Shown: positions 17,209 to 25,613 of the stretch, one piece after another
Layout: each line of letters opens with the position of its first letter
How positions within the stretch are numbered: position 1 is the stretch's first letter
DNA from: Lentzea albidocapillata subsp. violacea
GTDB taxonomy: Bacteria > Actinomycetota > Actinomycetes > Mycobacteriales > Pseudonocardiaceae
Assembly: GCF_900100275.1 (NCBI RefSeq)
Contig: NZ_FNET01000005.1
Location: 372,001-436,000 of the forward strand
Length of the DNA stretch: 64,000 nt
Direction: 5' to 3'
Position numbers and translations under genes: made by a program
Notes under the pieces: model-generated
The model's input: the letters and a program-made list of their open reading frames with translations, nothing else
Told to the model about the DNA's origin: nothing
The model's database searches: none

Positions 17209-18060
17209 GTGCATCCCTTGATCACTCCTGAGGCCCTCGCCGATGCGCTGAGTGCGCGTTCGGCCACCGTCGTGCTGGACGTCCGGTGGCGTCTCGGCGG
17301 ACCACCCGGACGTCAAGACTACGAGGTCAGCCACGTCCCCGGCGCGGTGTACTTGGATCTGGACACCGAGCTGTCCGCTCCGCCCGGTGCCGGCGGCCGT
17401 CATCCGCTGCCCGAACCGGAGCGGCTGCAGGCGGTGCTGCGCGCCGCGGGCGTGCGCGAGGGCACCCAGGTCGTGGCGTACGACGCGGGGGACGGGTCGG
17501 TCGCCGCACGGGTCTGGTGGCTGCTGCGATGGGCAGGGTTCGGCGAGGTCGCGGTGCTGGACGGCGGGTTCGCCGCGTGGGAGGCCGCCGGGCTGCCGGT
17601 GACCGCGGAGGTGCCGGCGCCGCTGACGGGGGATGCCGCCGGTGACGTGGTGGTGCGGCCCGGGCAGATGCCCGTGCTCGACGCGGCCGAGGCGGCGGCG
17701 CTCGCTCGGGACGGTGTGCTGCTCGACGCTCGCGCGGCCGCCCGGTATCGCGGCGAGACCGAGCCGGTGGATCCCAAGGCCGGGCACATTCCGGGCGCGC
17801 TCAACGCGCCGACGACCGGGCATGTCGGAGCGGACGGGCGGTGGCTCGGGCCGGAGGGGCTGGCCGCGCGGTTCGCCGGGCTCGGAGTGTCGGGTGATGT
17901 GGCTGTCGGCGCGTACTGCGGCTCGGGGGTGACCGCCTCGTCCGTGGTCCTCGCGCTGGAGGTCGCGGGGATCACGTCGGCCGAGAAGCCGGCGGCGTTG
18001 TACGCCGGGTCCTGGTCCAACTGGTGTGCGTTGGACCGGGAGGTCGCGACCGGCGGCTGA
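17209..18060 (+). CDS. thiosulfate/3-mercaptopyruvate sulfurtransferase (tandem rhodanese)
   Basis: The 283-residue protein has two rhodanese domains. The N-terminal one (about residues 5-120) is inactive, with DAGDGSVAARVWWLLRWAGF and no cysteine at the loop. The C-terminal one (about 155-280) has the persulfide-forming loop AYCGSGVTAS (Cys about 241). KAGHIPGALNAPT is another family mark. Such SseA-type enzymes move sulfur from thiosulfate or 3-mercaptopyruvate to acceptors. It starts at GTG 17209 and diverges from the dtxR-type gene. Confidence 0.92.
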   Translation: MHPLITPEALADALSARSATVVLDVRWRLGGPPGRQDYEVSHVPGAVYLDLDTELSAPPGAGGRHPLPEPERLQAVLRAAGVREGTQVVAYDAGDGSVAARVWWLLRWAGFGEVAVLDGGFAAWEAAGLPVTAEVPAPLTGDAAGDVVVRPGQMPVLDAAEAAALARDGVLLDARAAARYRGETEPVDPKAGHIPGALNAPTTGHVGADGRWLGPEGLAARFAGLGVSGDVAVGAYCGSGVTASSVVLALEVAGITSAEKPAALYAGSWSNWCALDREVATGG

Positions 18061-18069
18061 CGGTCCAGG

Positions 18070-18099
18070 CCGGGGCCGGACGCTCGCGTCAGGCCCCGG
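18070..18099. terminator. bidirectional hairpin between sulfurtransferase and DUF3558 genes
   Basis: CCGGGGCC (18070-18077) pairs with GGCCCCGG (18092-18099) across a 14-base loop. It lies between convergent stop codons and overlaps the last codons of the DUF3558 gene. Confidence 0.6.
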
Positions 18100-18691
18100 G
18101 GATTCGGTTGAAGCCCTCGGTGGCGAGCTTGAGGGCCGTTGCGCAGGTGTCCAGTTCCTCGATCGCGAGGACGCTCACCGAGAAGGCCGGGGTGATGACG
18201 TTCGGGTCGTCGGTCAGCATGACGGTGACCTGGCAGTCCTCCTTGGAGGCGCTGACCTGCCACGCGGTGTTGCCGCCGATCTCGATCTGCTTCTTCTCGC
18301 CTTCCTGGTCCACCACGTCGGGGACGGTGACCATCTGGGTGATGACGGTCGACGGACCCGTGGTCGTGTGGATGCAGCCGCCGTCCGCCGAGGACTTGCC
18401 GCCGGTGGCCGCCTCGATGTCCGCCGTCTTGAGGACGCCGCAGGTCTCGAGGCCGGTGGCCTTCTTCTTGGTGGCGATCTTCACATCGCCCTGCTTCTGA
18501 GCGGTGGGGTTCGCCGGCTTCGACGTCGCGGTGCTGGCCGACGGCTTCTTCGACGTCGTGGTGGGGTCCGCGGCTTCTTGGGTCGCGTTGGCGTCGGCGC
18601 GGGCCTGACCCTTGACCTGTTCGGCGCAGCCCGAGACGGCGGCGAGGGTCAGGCCCAGTGCGAGGAGGACGGCCGCTGGTCGCAGGTGCAT
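18089..18691 (-). CDS. DUF3558 family lipoprotein
   Basis: The 200-residue protein starts at ATG 18691 with AGAGG nearby. It has a lipoprotein signal peptide: MHLRPAAVLLALGLTLAAVS, then Cys 21. A Thr/Ser/Lys-rich linker (about 30-65) leads to the DUF3558 domain, which has paired cysteines (ETCGVLKTADIEAA, GGCIHTTTG, EDCQVTVML, DTCATALKLA) and a final RIPGA. The protein should be anchored on the outer face of the membrane after LspA cleavage. The family is widespread in actinobacteria and its function is not known to me. Confidence 0.85.
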   Translation of the reverse strand: MHLRPAAVLLALGLTLAAVSGCAEQVKGQARADANATQEAADPTTTSKKPSASTATSKPANPTAQKQGDVKIATKKKATGLETCGVLKTADIEAATGGKSSADGGCIHTTTGPSTVITQMVTVPDVVDQEGEKKQIEIGGNTAWQVSASKEDCQVTVMLTDDPNVITPAFSVSVLAIEELDTCATALKLATEGFNRIPGA

Positions 18692-18752
18692 GTCGCCTCT
18701 GACCCCTGTTCGGTGAGATCGGTTCCGGGCTCGCGACTGTAGGTTGCTGGGC

Positions 18753-19925
18753 ATGGGTAAGCCAGCCGCTGTTGTCTGGGACAGGTCCTTCCTGGGGTAC
18801 GACCTCGGTGGCGACCATCCGCTGAATCCGGTTCGGCTCGATCTGACCATCAGGCTCGCCACGGCGCTCGGGGTGCTGGACGGTGTGGAGTTGCGGGTGC
18901 CCGAGCCGGCCGTCGATGACGAGATCGAGCTGGTGCACAAGCCGGGCTATCTGAGTGCCGTGCAGGCGGCTCCCACGGCTGGGTGGGACGTCGGGCACGG
19001 GCTGGGGACGCCGGACAACCCAGTGTTCGAGCGGATGCACGAGGCTTCGGCGTTGGTGGTGGGCGGGTCGCTGGTGGCGGCTCGGGCCATCGCGTCGGGT
19101 GAGGCGGATCGAGCCGTCAACATCGCCGGCGGGCTGCACCACGCGATGCCGGACAGCGCGGCCGGGTTCTGCGTCTACAACGACTGCGCGGTGGCCATCG
19201 AGTGGTTGTTGCGCAGCGGGGTTGAGCGCATCGCTTACGTCGATGTCGACGTGCATCACGGAGACGGGGTGCAGACGGCGTTCTGGGACGACCCGAGGGT
19301 GCTGACGATCTCGTTGCACCAGCATCCGATGAGCCTGTGGCCCGGCACCGGGTGGGCCGGTGAGGTCGGGGGCGCCGGGGCCGAGGGCAGTGCGGTCAAC
19401 GTGCCGCTGCCCGCCGGAACGCGTGACGGCGCGTGGATGCGGGCATTCCAGGCGACGGTGCCGTCGTTGTTGCGGGCGTTCCGGCCGCAGGTGCTGGTCA
19501 CACAGTGCGGTGTCGATACGCACAAGGAGGATCCGCTCGCGGACCTGTCGTTGAGCGTGGATGGGCATCGGGCGATCTATCAGGCGTTCCGGGACCTGGT
19601 CACCGAGCACGGGTACAAGTGGCTCGCGCTCGGCGGCGGTGGGTACGAGCTGCTCAGGGTGGTGCCGCGGTCGTGGACGCACCTGCTGGCCACGGTGCTG
19701 GACCGCGACGTCGACCCGAACCGGCCGTTGCCGGCGGACTGGGTGGCTCATGCGACACGGATCGCACCTGAGTGGCCTTTGCCTGCGTCCATGACCGATG
19801 GATGCGACGCTGGGTACCAGCCGTGGGGCGGGGACGCGGAAGGGCCGGTGGACAAGGCGATCCGTGAGACCCGGCGCGCGGTGTTCCCGTTGCATGGCCT
19901 CGATCCCGACGACCCCAGGGACTGA
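18753..19925 (+). CDS. acuC: AcuC-type histone-deacetylase-fold lysine deacetylase
   Basis: The 390-residue protein is a zinc-dependent deacetylase of the HDAC superfamily. NIAGGLHHAMPDSAAGFCVY (about residues 121-140) holds the catalytic His pair, and YVDVDVHHGDGVQTAFWDDP (about 163-182) holds zinc ligands Asp/His. ITQCGVDTHKEDPLADLSLS-like sequence and ALGGGGYE complete the site. In Bacillus, AcuC deacetylates and reactivates acetyl-CoA synthetase. The start is ATG 18753 (MGKPAAVVWDRSF). The next gene, 5 bases downstream, is a lysine-acetyltransferase-type fusion, which strongly supports a protein (de)acylation role here. Confidence 0.92.
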   Translation: MGKPAAVVWDRSFLGYDLGGDHPLNPVRLDLTIRLATALGVLDGVELRVPEPAVDDEIELVHKPGYLSAVQAAPTAGWDVGHGLGTPDNPVFERMHEASALVVGGSLVAARAIASGEADRAVNIAGGLHHAMPDSAAGFCVYNDCAVAIEWLLRSGVERIAYVDVDVHHGDGVQTAFWDDPRVLTISLHQHPMSLWPGTGWAGEVGGAGAEGSAVNVPLPAGTRDGAWMRAFQATVPSLLRAFRPQVLVTQCGVDTHKEDPLADLSLSVDGHRAIYQAFRDLVTEHGYKWLALGGGGYELLRVVPRSWTHLLATVLDRDVDPNRPLPADWVAHATRIAPEWPLPASMTDGCDAGYQPWGGDAEGPVDKAIRETRRAVFPLHGLDPDDPRD

Positions 19926-19930
19926 CCAAA

Positions 19931-22612
19931 GTGCCGGACAACGTGCCTGAAGACGCGCCAGGCAGAGATCCGTTCGACTTCCCGAGGAGCTGGGAGGCGG
20001 ACGTCGTCCTCAGCGACGGCGGCACCGTCCACCTGCGGCCGATCACGCCGGACGACGGCGAGAAGCTGCGGGAGTTCCACGGGCGGCTGTCCGAGCGCAC
20101 CCGGTACTTCCGGTATTTCGGGCCGTATCCGCGGATCCCGCAGCGTGACCTGGAGCGGTTCAGCACCGTCGACCACCATGACCGGGTGGCGCTCATCGCG
20201 CTCCTGGGCGACGACATCGTCGCCGTCGGCCGGTTCGACCGGCTCCACCGCGACAATCACGGGGACAACCACGGGGACGACCAGCGGGGCGACAGCGCCG
20301 AGGTCGCGTTCGTCGTCGAGGACGGACATCAGGGGCGCGGGGTGGGCAGCATCCTGCTCGAACACCTCGCCGCCGCGGCCAAGGAGGTCGGGCTGGCCCG
20401 GTTCGAGGCCGAGGTGCTCGCCGAGAACGGGCAGATGGTGCGGGTGTTCCGCGACGCCGGCTACCAGGTCAGCAGGGCGTTCGAGGAGGGCGTGCTGCAC
20501 CTGGAGTTCGCGATCGACCCCACCGACGAGTCCGTCGCCGTCGCCAGGGCCCGCGAGCAGGCCGCCGAGGCCCGCAGCGTGCACAACCTGCTGCACCCGC
20601 GCAGCATCGCCGTGATCGGCGCGTCCACCGACCCGACCAAGATCGGGCACGCGGTCCTCAAGAACCTCCTCGAAGCCGACTTCAACGGGCCCGTCTACCC
20701 CGTTAACGCCGAGCACCGGGCGGTCCGGGGCGTCCGGGCCTACCCGACCGTGCTCGACATCCCCGACGACGTCGACCTCGCCGTCGTCGCCGTGCCCGCG
20801 GCCAGCGTCGACGAGGTCATGGACGGGTGTCTCGCCAAGGGCGTGAAGGCGCTCGTCGTCGTCAGTTCGGGCTACGGCGAGACGGGACCCGACGGGCTGT
20901 CGGCCGAACGCAGGCTCGCGGCGGAGGCGAGAGCGCACGGCATGCGCGTCGTCGGTCCGAACGCACTGGGCGTGATCAACCTCGACCCCAAGGTCCGACT
21001 CAACGCGAGCCTCGCCCCGAAGCTGCCCGCACGCGGCCGCGCGGGCTTCTTCTGCCAGTCCGGCGCCCTCGGCACGGCCATCCTCGCCAACGCCGCGGGC
21101 TGGGGTCTCGGCCTGTCCACGTTCGTCTCGGCCGGCAACCGCGCCGACGTTTCCGGCAACGACCTGCTGCAGTACTGGGAGACCGACCCCACCACCGACG
21201 TCGTCCTGCTCTACCTGGAGTCGTTCGGCAACCCCCGCAAGTTCGCGCGGCTCGCCCGCAGGCTCGGCCGCACCAAGCCCATCGTCGCGGTGAAGTCCGG
21301 CCGGCACGCCGTCGTCCCCGGCCTCGCCGCCACCGGCGCGAAGGTCGACGAAGCGAGCGTCCAGGCCCTGTTCGAGCAGGCCGGCGTGATCCGGGTCGAC
21401 TCGCTGGCGCAACTGTTCGACACCGCGCTCCTGCTGGCCCACCAGCCTCTGCCCAAGGGCAAGCGCGTCGCCGTCGTCGGGAACTCCACGGCGATCGGCC
21501 TGCTCGCCGCCGACACGCTGCTCGCCCAGGGCCTCGACCTCGCGGGGTATCCCGTCGACGTCGGTGCCCAGGCCACCCCCGAGGAGTTCGCGAAGGCCGT
21601 TCAGGAGGCCCTGGACCGCTCCGACACCGACGCCCTCGTCGTCGTGTTCGTGCCTCCGATCGCGGTCCCCGGCGCCGCCTACGCCCGCGCGCTCAAGGAA
21701 GCCGCGCACCGCACGAAACCGATCGTCTCCACGTTCCTCGCGGTCGAGGGCATTCCCGACGAGCTGAAGATGCCCGGAAAGGGCTCGATTCCCAGCTACG
21801 CCAGTCCCGAACGCGCCGTGCTCGCCCTGGCCCGCACCGTCCGCTACGCCCGCTGGCGCGCCGCGCCGCAGGGCAACTTCACCCGGCCCGGCGGCATCGA
21901 CGTCGACCGGGCGCGATCCATTGTGGACAACCCTGGCAGCGAGCTCCGCCTCGACGACCGCAAAGCCGTCGATCTGCTGGAGTGTTACGGCATCGACGTC
22001 GTTCCGTTCCGCATCGCCCACAGTGAGGACGAGGCCGTCGAAGCGGCGGACGAGCTCGGCTACCCCGTCGCGATGAAGGCCACCAGCGAACGCCTCCGCC
22101 ACCGCACCGACCTGGTCGGCGTCAGGCTCGACATTGCCCAGCGCGAATCGGTCAAGGCCGCCTACCACGACCTCGCCGCGCTCTCCGGAAAACCGGACGT
22201 GTACGTGCAACGCATGGCGCCCAAGGGAGTCAGCTGCGTCCTGGGCCTGCAGGACGACCCGAGCTTCGGCACGCTGGTCTGGTTCGGACTGTCGGGTCTG
22301 GTCAGCGACCTCCTCGGCGACCGGGCCTACCGGGCGGTACCCCTCACCGACACCGACGCGGCGGAACTCGTTGCCGCACCGAAAGCAGCGCCTCTGCTCA
22401 CCGGATACCGCGGCGACGAACCGGCGGACCTGAAAGCACTTCAGGATCTGGTACTCCGTTTGGCGGCACTGGCCGAGGACCTTCCGGAGGTGCGCTCGCT
22501 GAAGCTCGAACCCGTTCTTGCTTCTGCCGCAGGGGCTTTCGTGAGCAGCGCCCGCATCGTCATCGGCCCACCTCCGTCCCTGCACGACGCCGGTCCACGC
22601 CGTCTGCGGTGA
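19931..22612 (+). CDS. GNAT acetyltransferase fused to NDP-forming acyl-CoA synthetase-like domains (Pat-type)
   Basis: The 893-residue protein begins with a GNAT domain (about residues 25-195). It has an acetyl-CoA loop EDGHQGRGVGSILLEHLAAA and an unusual Asp/His/Asn-rich insertion (DNHGDNHGDDQRGD). A CoA-binding Rossmann domain follows (about 215-340, HPRSIAVIGASTDPTKIGHA), then succinyl-CoA-synthetase-like domains and an ATP-grasp domain (about 670-890, LLECYGIDVVPF ... GYPVAMKATSERLRHRTDLV). This order, GNAT first, is the actinobacterial bifunctional form of protein acetyltransferases that modify acyl-CoA synthetases. It starts at GTG 19931, directly behind acuC. Whether the synthetase half is active or only sensory cannot be told from sequence. 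Confidence 0.9.
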   Translation: MPDNVPEDAPGRDPFDFPRSWEADVVLSDGGTVHLRPITPDDGEKLREFHGRLSERTRYFRYFGPYPRIPQRDLERFSTVDHHDRVALIALLGDDIVAVGRFDRLHRDNHGDNHGDDQRGDSAEVAFVVEDGHQGRGVGSILLEHLAAAAKEVGLARFEAEVLAENGQMVRVFRDAGYQVSRAFEEGVLHLEFAIDPTDESVAVARAREQAAEARSVHNLLHPRSIAVIGASTDPTKIGHAVLKNLLEADFNGPVYPVNAEHRAVRGVRAYPTVLDIPDDVDLAVVAVPAASVDEVMDGCLAKGVKALVVVSSGYGETGPDGLSAERRLAAEARAHGMRVVGPNALGVINLDPKVRLNASLAPKLPARGRAGFFCQSGALGTAILANAAGWGLGLSTFVSAGNRADVSGNDLLQYWETDPTTDVVLLYLESFGNPRKFARLARRLGRTKPIVAVKSGRHAVVPGLAATGAKVDEASVQALFEQAGVIRVDSLAQLFDTALLLAHQPLPKGKRVAVVGNSTAIGLLAADTLLAQGLDLAGYPVDVGAQATPEEFAKAVQEALDRSDTDALVVVFVPPIAVPGAAYARALKEAAHRTKPIVSTFLAVEGIPDELKMPGKGSIPSYASPERAVLALARTVRYARWRAAPQGNFTRPGGIDVDRARSIVDNPGSELRLDDRKAVDLLECYGIDVVPFRIAHSEDEAVEAADELGYPVAMKATSERLRHRTDLVGVRLDIAQRESVKAAYHDLAALSGKPDVYVQRMAPKGVSCVLGLQDDPSFGTLVWFGLSGLVSDLLGDRAYRAVPLTDTDAAELVAAPKAAPLLTGYRGDEPADLKALQDLVLRLAALAEDLPEVRSLKLEPVLASAAGAFVSSARIVIGPPPSLHDAGPRRLR

Positions 22613-22671
22613 CCGCGGAACTGATGAGTTACCGCAACGATTCCGATGTTTCGTTCGCTCGCAGCTATGGA

Positions 22672-22692
22672 CATGCGTCCTTTGGACGCTTA
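22672..22692 (+). terminator. short hairpin between the Pat-type gene and gluB-like gene
   Basis: GCGTCC (22675-22680) and GGACGC (22684-22689) pair around a TTT loop. It is a weak terminator or an operator half-site pair. Confidence 0.35.
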
Positions 22693-22786
22693 GGTTTCCC
22701 GCATCACCGAGCAGCGCCGAACGAGGTGGGCAGGCGCATGCCCGTGGAGTACGCGTTGTAGTTGATAACCGCTGTAAGAGGGACGA

Positions 22787-23620
22787 ATGACGCCGAGAGC
22801 ACTTCTCCGCCTGGTGGCGACAACATGTGCGGCCGTGCTCCTGCTCGCCTCGTGTGCCGGCGGCGACGGGTCCGGCATGGCCAGCAAGGTCAGCTCGAGC
22901 GACCGCATGGTCATCGCCGTGTCGTACGACCAGCCGGGACTGGCGGTGCGCAGGCTCGACGGCAGCTACCGCGGGTTCGACGTCGACGTCGCCAAGTACA
23001 TCGCGAACGAACTGGGCGTCCCGGAGGAGAACATCACCTGGAGGGAAGCGCAGCCGGGCAACCGGGAGACGCTCCTGACCAGCGGTGAGGCCGACATGGT
23101 CGTCTCCACCTACTCGATCACGGACAAGCGCAAGCAGATCGTCGACTTCGTCGGCCCGTACTTCGTCGCCGGCCAGGACCTCCTGGTCCGCATGAACGAG
23201 AGCCGCATCGAGGGCCCGAAGTCGCTCAACGCCAGCCTCCGCCTGTGCTCCACCGCCGGCTCCACGTCCGCCGAGTACGTCCGCGACCAGTTCGCGAAGG
23301 ACGTGAAGATGGTCGAGTACGCGAAGTTCAGCGACTGCGTCACGGCGCTGCTCGCGGAGAACGTCGACGCCGTCACCACCGACGACGTGCTGCTCGCGGG
23401 CTACGCCGCCCAGAACCCGGAGCTCCTGCGGGTCGTCGGCGACCCGTTCAGCAAGGAGGAGTACGGCGTCGGCCTGAAGCGCGACGACCCGAGCAGCAAG
23501 GCCAAGGTCCAGGCCGCGATGCAGAAGATGATCGACACGGGTGCCTGGCGCAAGTCGCTCGAGGTCAACATCGGATCTTCCGGCTACAAGATTCCCGACC
23601 CGCCGAAGCTGGCCCCGTGA
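22787..23620 (+). CDS. glutamate-type ABC transporter binding lipoprotein
   Basis: The 277-residue protein starts at ATG 22787 with AGAGGGA upstream. A lipoprotein signal (MTPRALLRLVATTCAAVLLLAS, then Cys 23) is followed by a family 3 solute-binding domain: MVIAVSYDQPGLAVRRLDGS, GFDVDVAKYIANELGV, ADMVVSTYSITDKRKQIVDF and YGVGLKRDDPSSKAKV. It resembles GluB-type glutamate/polar amino acid receptors. No permease or ATPase gene is adjacent, so it either works with a transporter encoded elsewhere or has become an orphan sensor. The stop codon lies inside a terminator hairpin. Confidence 0.88.
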   Translation: MTPRALLRLVATTCAAVLLLASCAGGDGSGMASKVSSSDRMVIAVSYDQPGLAVRRLDGSYRGFDVDVAKYIANELGVPEENITWREAQPGNRETLLTSGEADMVVSTYSITDKRKQIVDFVGPYFVAGQDLLVRMNESRIEGPKSLNASLRLCSTAGSTSAEYVRDQFAKDVKMVEYAKFSDCVTALLAENVDAVTTDDVLLAGYAAQNPELLRVVGDPFSKEEYGVGLKRDDPSSKAKVQAAMQKMIDTGAWRKSLEVNIGSSGYKIPDPPKLAP

Positions 23621-23631
23621 TCACACGGGGC
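23612..23631 (+). terminator. hairpin terminator overlapping the gluB-like stop codon
   Basis: GCCCCGTG (23612-23619), ATCA loop, CACGGGGC (23624-23631) form a perfect 8-bp GC stem. The TGA stop lies at its apex. Confidence 0.75.
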
Positions 23632-23651
23632 GTCACGTAGGCTCACGCCAC

Positions 23652-24419
23652 GTGAACCGCGTCCCGCCGCACCGCGCTGATCGACCCGTTCGCGCGGGCA
23701 TTCCAGAACACGGCCGAGTCCCGCGTTACTACGCGGTCAAGGCCGAACTGTTCGACCTCGTCGAGAACCTCGGTGAAGGCACCGTCCTGCCGTCCGAACG
23801 CGAGCTCGCCGAACGGTTCTCCGTGTCGCGCGTCACGTTGCGCCAGGCCGTCAGCGAACTCGTGCTCGAAGGCAAGCTGATCCGCCGTCAGGGCAGCGGC
23901 ACGTTCGTCGCGCCGCCCAAGCTCGTGCAACCGTTGTCGCTGGTCAGCTACACCGAGGGCATGCGCCGTCAAGGCGTGGAGCCGAACCGCACGGTGATCA
24001 CGGTCGAGGAACTGGGCGCCGACGACGGCCTGGCCCGCGACCTGATGCTCGAACCGGGCGACCCGATCGTGCACCTCGAACGCGTCCTGCTCGCCGACGA
24101 AGAACGCATCGGCCTCGAGTCGACCTACCTGAGCCTCGGCCGCTTTCCGGACCTGCTGGAGAAGCTCGACCCCGCCGGATCGCTCTACGCGTGCCTCACC
24201 GAACGGCTCGGCGTGCGGTTCGCCGAGGCGGAGGAACGTGTCGAGACGGTGCTCGCCACGCCTCGCGAGGCGCTGCTGATCGGCACGAACCCGGCGCTGC
24301 CCATGCTGCTGCTGCACCGCGTCTCCTACGACGTCGACGGCCACCCGATCGAACGCGCCCGATCGCTCTACCGCGGTGACCGGTTCAGCTTCGTCGCGAG
24401 GCTTCACGCGGACCGCTAG
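23652..24419 (+). CDS. GntR/HutC family regulator, DasR-like
   Basis: The 255-residue protein has an N-terminal GntR winged helix (about residues 25-90) with LPSERELAERFSVSRVTLRQ and GKLIRRQGSGTFVAPPK. A UTRA effector domain (about 100-250) contains SLVSYTEGMRRQGVEPN, GDPIVHLERVLLADEE and a final ERARSLYRGDRFSFVARLHA. The layout and many of these phrases resemble streptomycete DasR, the N-acetylglucosamine-responsive repressor. The GTG start 23652 gives MNRVPPHRADRP with the usual PRYYAVK lead-in. Its targets cannot be read here. The gene downstream is a decayed solute-binding-protein remnant, which may once have been a target. Confidence 0.88.
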   Translation: MNRVPPHRADRPVRAGIPEHGRVPRYYAVKAELFDLVENLGEGTVLPSERELAERFSVSRVTLRQAVSELVLEGKLIRRQGSGTFVAPPKLVQPLSLVSYTEGMRRQGVEPNRTVITVEELGADDGLARDLMLEPGDPIVHLERVLLADEERIGLESTYLSLGRFPDLLEKLDPAGSLYACLTERLGVRFAEAEERVETVLATPREALLIGTNPALPMLLLHRVSYDVDGHPIERARSLYRGDRFSFVARLHADR

Positions 24420-24434
24420 TGCGATTCATCCGGC

Positions 24435-25059
24435 ATGGAACCGGCGGTCCCGGAGCGTCTGAAGATCATGGCGCTGCCGCCGCTATCGCGACACCCCACC
24501 GCCAATCTCGACAAGGCCGGGGCGAACGCACGCGAATGTCCAAGATGGACGGAGGCGGTGCGTTGTCCTGAGCGAGAAACCGGTCCGGTGGTGTTCGGCG
24601 GCGACGACCCGGCGCAGTGCGAGACGACGAACTTCACGGATCTGGAAGATGTCAAACGATTCGCCGACGGCAGGCTCTGCTTCACGACGTTCGCGTGGAC
24701 GCCGGCCCGCGAGCCGATTCCCCAGCCGACGCAACAGTTGTCACCATCTACGAGGCCGCTCAGAAGAAGCACGCGCGCAGCGGCATTCCTTTGGGTCCCA
24801 ACGGATGTGTTCTGCTCGCTTATGGCGCCGTCAGCGTTGTCGCGTGGCACACCTCTGTTGGGGCGTCACGAGAAACGTCTACGACAAGCTGCGCACTTTG
24901 CGTGACTTTCCGGGCGCGTCCGGGAGGCTGACGTTCGACCGGGCCGGCGCGAGCGGCACGTCCGGCACCGACCCGGTCGACAAGCTTGTCGTGAACCAGA
25001 TCGTCAAGTTGGACAACGGTTTCCGCGCGTCACATTACGGCTCCCGCGAAGGAACGTGA
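24435..25059 (+). pseudogene. frameshifted C-terminal remnant of a periplasmic type-1 solute-binding protein
   Basis: No single frame is open, but three consecutive frames carry protein-like blocks in a sensible order. First is GPVVFGGDDPAQCETTNFTD running on to RLCFTTFAWTP (to about 24710). After a shift near 24720-24740 comes VVTIYEAAQKKHARSGIPLG followed by CVLLAYGAVSVVAWH (to about 24850). After a second shift near 24855-24870 comes RNVYDKLRTLRDFPGASGRL followed by TFDRAG and DPVDKLVVNQIVKLDNGFR. Joined, these read like the second lobe of a branched-chain-amino-acid-type binding protein, whose C-termini carry a G-x-S-G-x-x-x-F-D turn. The N-terminal lobe and signal peptide are missing. 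The family assignment is an inference. Confidence 0.5.
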
Positions 25060-25212
25060 CCACCAGGTGACGTGACTGCGGGTCACCGGACCCCGTGAGG
25101 GCGCAGGAAGATACCGCCCGTTCGCACTCGTTTCCCGCCCGAGCAGCGGAGGTACTGTTGTTGTCACGAACTTCAGGACGTCCGCAACGGTGCGGAGGAG
25201 CGGGGGTGTGCC

Positions 25213-25554
25213 GTGTCCTTCAAGGCGGAGTTCCTCGCAGAACTCGAGGACTGTCTGCGCGGTTACGGCGCGGTCCCGGTGAGCAATCCCGACGCACTCG
25301 CGTTGTTCATCGAGTTCGTGCGAGCTCTTCCGGCGACCGACCAGAGGCTGCGGTGCCTCGAAGGCGTCGACCAGGGTTCCGGATCGTTCTGGAACAACCC
25401 GGCGGTGTGGTGGGAGCAGGTGCCGAGGTTCGGCGCGGGACTGCCGCGTTGCGGGTCGGCGGAGTGCCGCAAGTTGCTGGACGACATGCTGGACGAGGCG
25501 ATCAGCGACGAGATCGACGTCCTCGAGATGGAGATCCGCGAGCTGCCCAGCTGA
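25213..25554 (+). CDS. hypothetical acidic protein (113 aa)
   Basis: The 113-residue protein starts at GTG 25213, preceded by a GGAGGAGCGGGGG purine run (25195-25207). It is acidic and soluble with two cysteine pairs (DCLRGYG, RCLEGVD, RCGSAECRKLLD), a Trp-rich centre (SFWNNPAVWWEQVPRFGAG) and helical ends (EFLAELEDCLRGYG, LLDDMLDEAISDEIDVLEME). There is no signal peptide or membrane segment. I do not recognise the family. Codon use matches its neighbours. Confidence 0.65.
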   Translation: MSFKAEFLAELEDCLRGYGAVPVSNPDALALFIEFVRALPATDQRLRCLEGVDQGSGSFWNNPAVWWEQVPRFGAGLPRCGSAECRKLLDDMLDEAISDEIDVLEMEIRELPS

Positions 25555-25613
25555 TCCGGACATGCCTGCCGGCGCCGCCACCTGTTACGGCCACGGCGCC
25601 GGGGCTTCCAGCA

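Noticed and set aside
16435-17823. Longer start for the DtxR-type gene
   Set aside because: The extra N-terminus is low-complexity shadow of the sulfurtransferase gene. GTG 17130 has a ribosome binding site and gives the family N-terminus.
20000-22585. Long minus-strand frame opposite the Pat-type gene
   Set aside because: It is composed of Gly/Val/Arg/Asp shadow sequence with no domains and no ribosome binding site.
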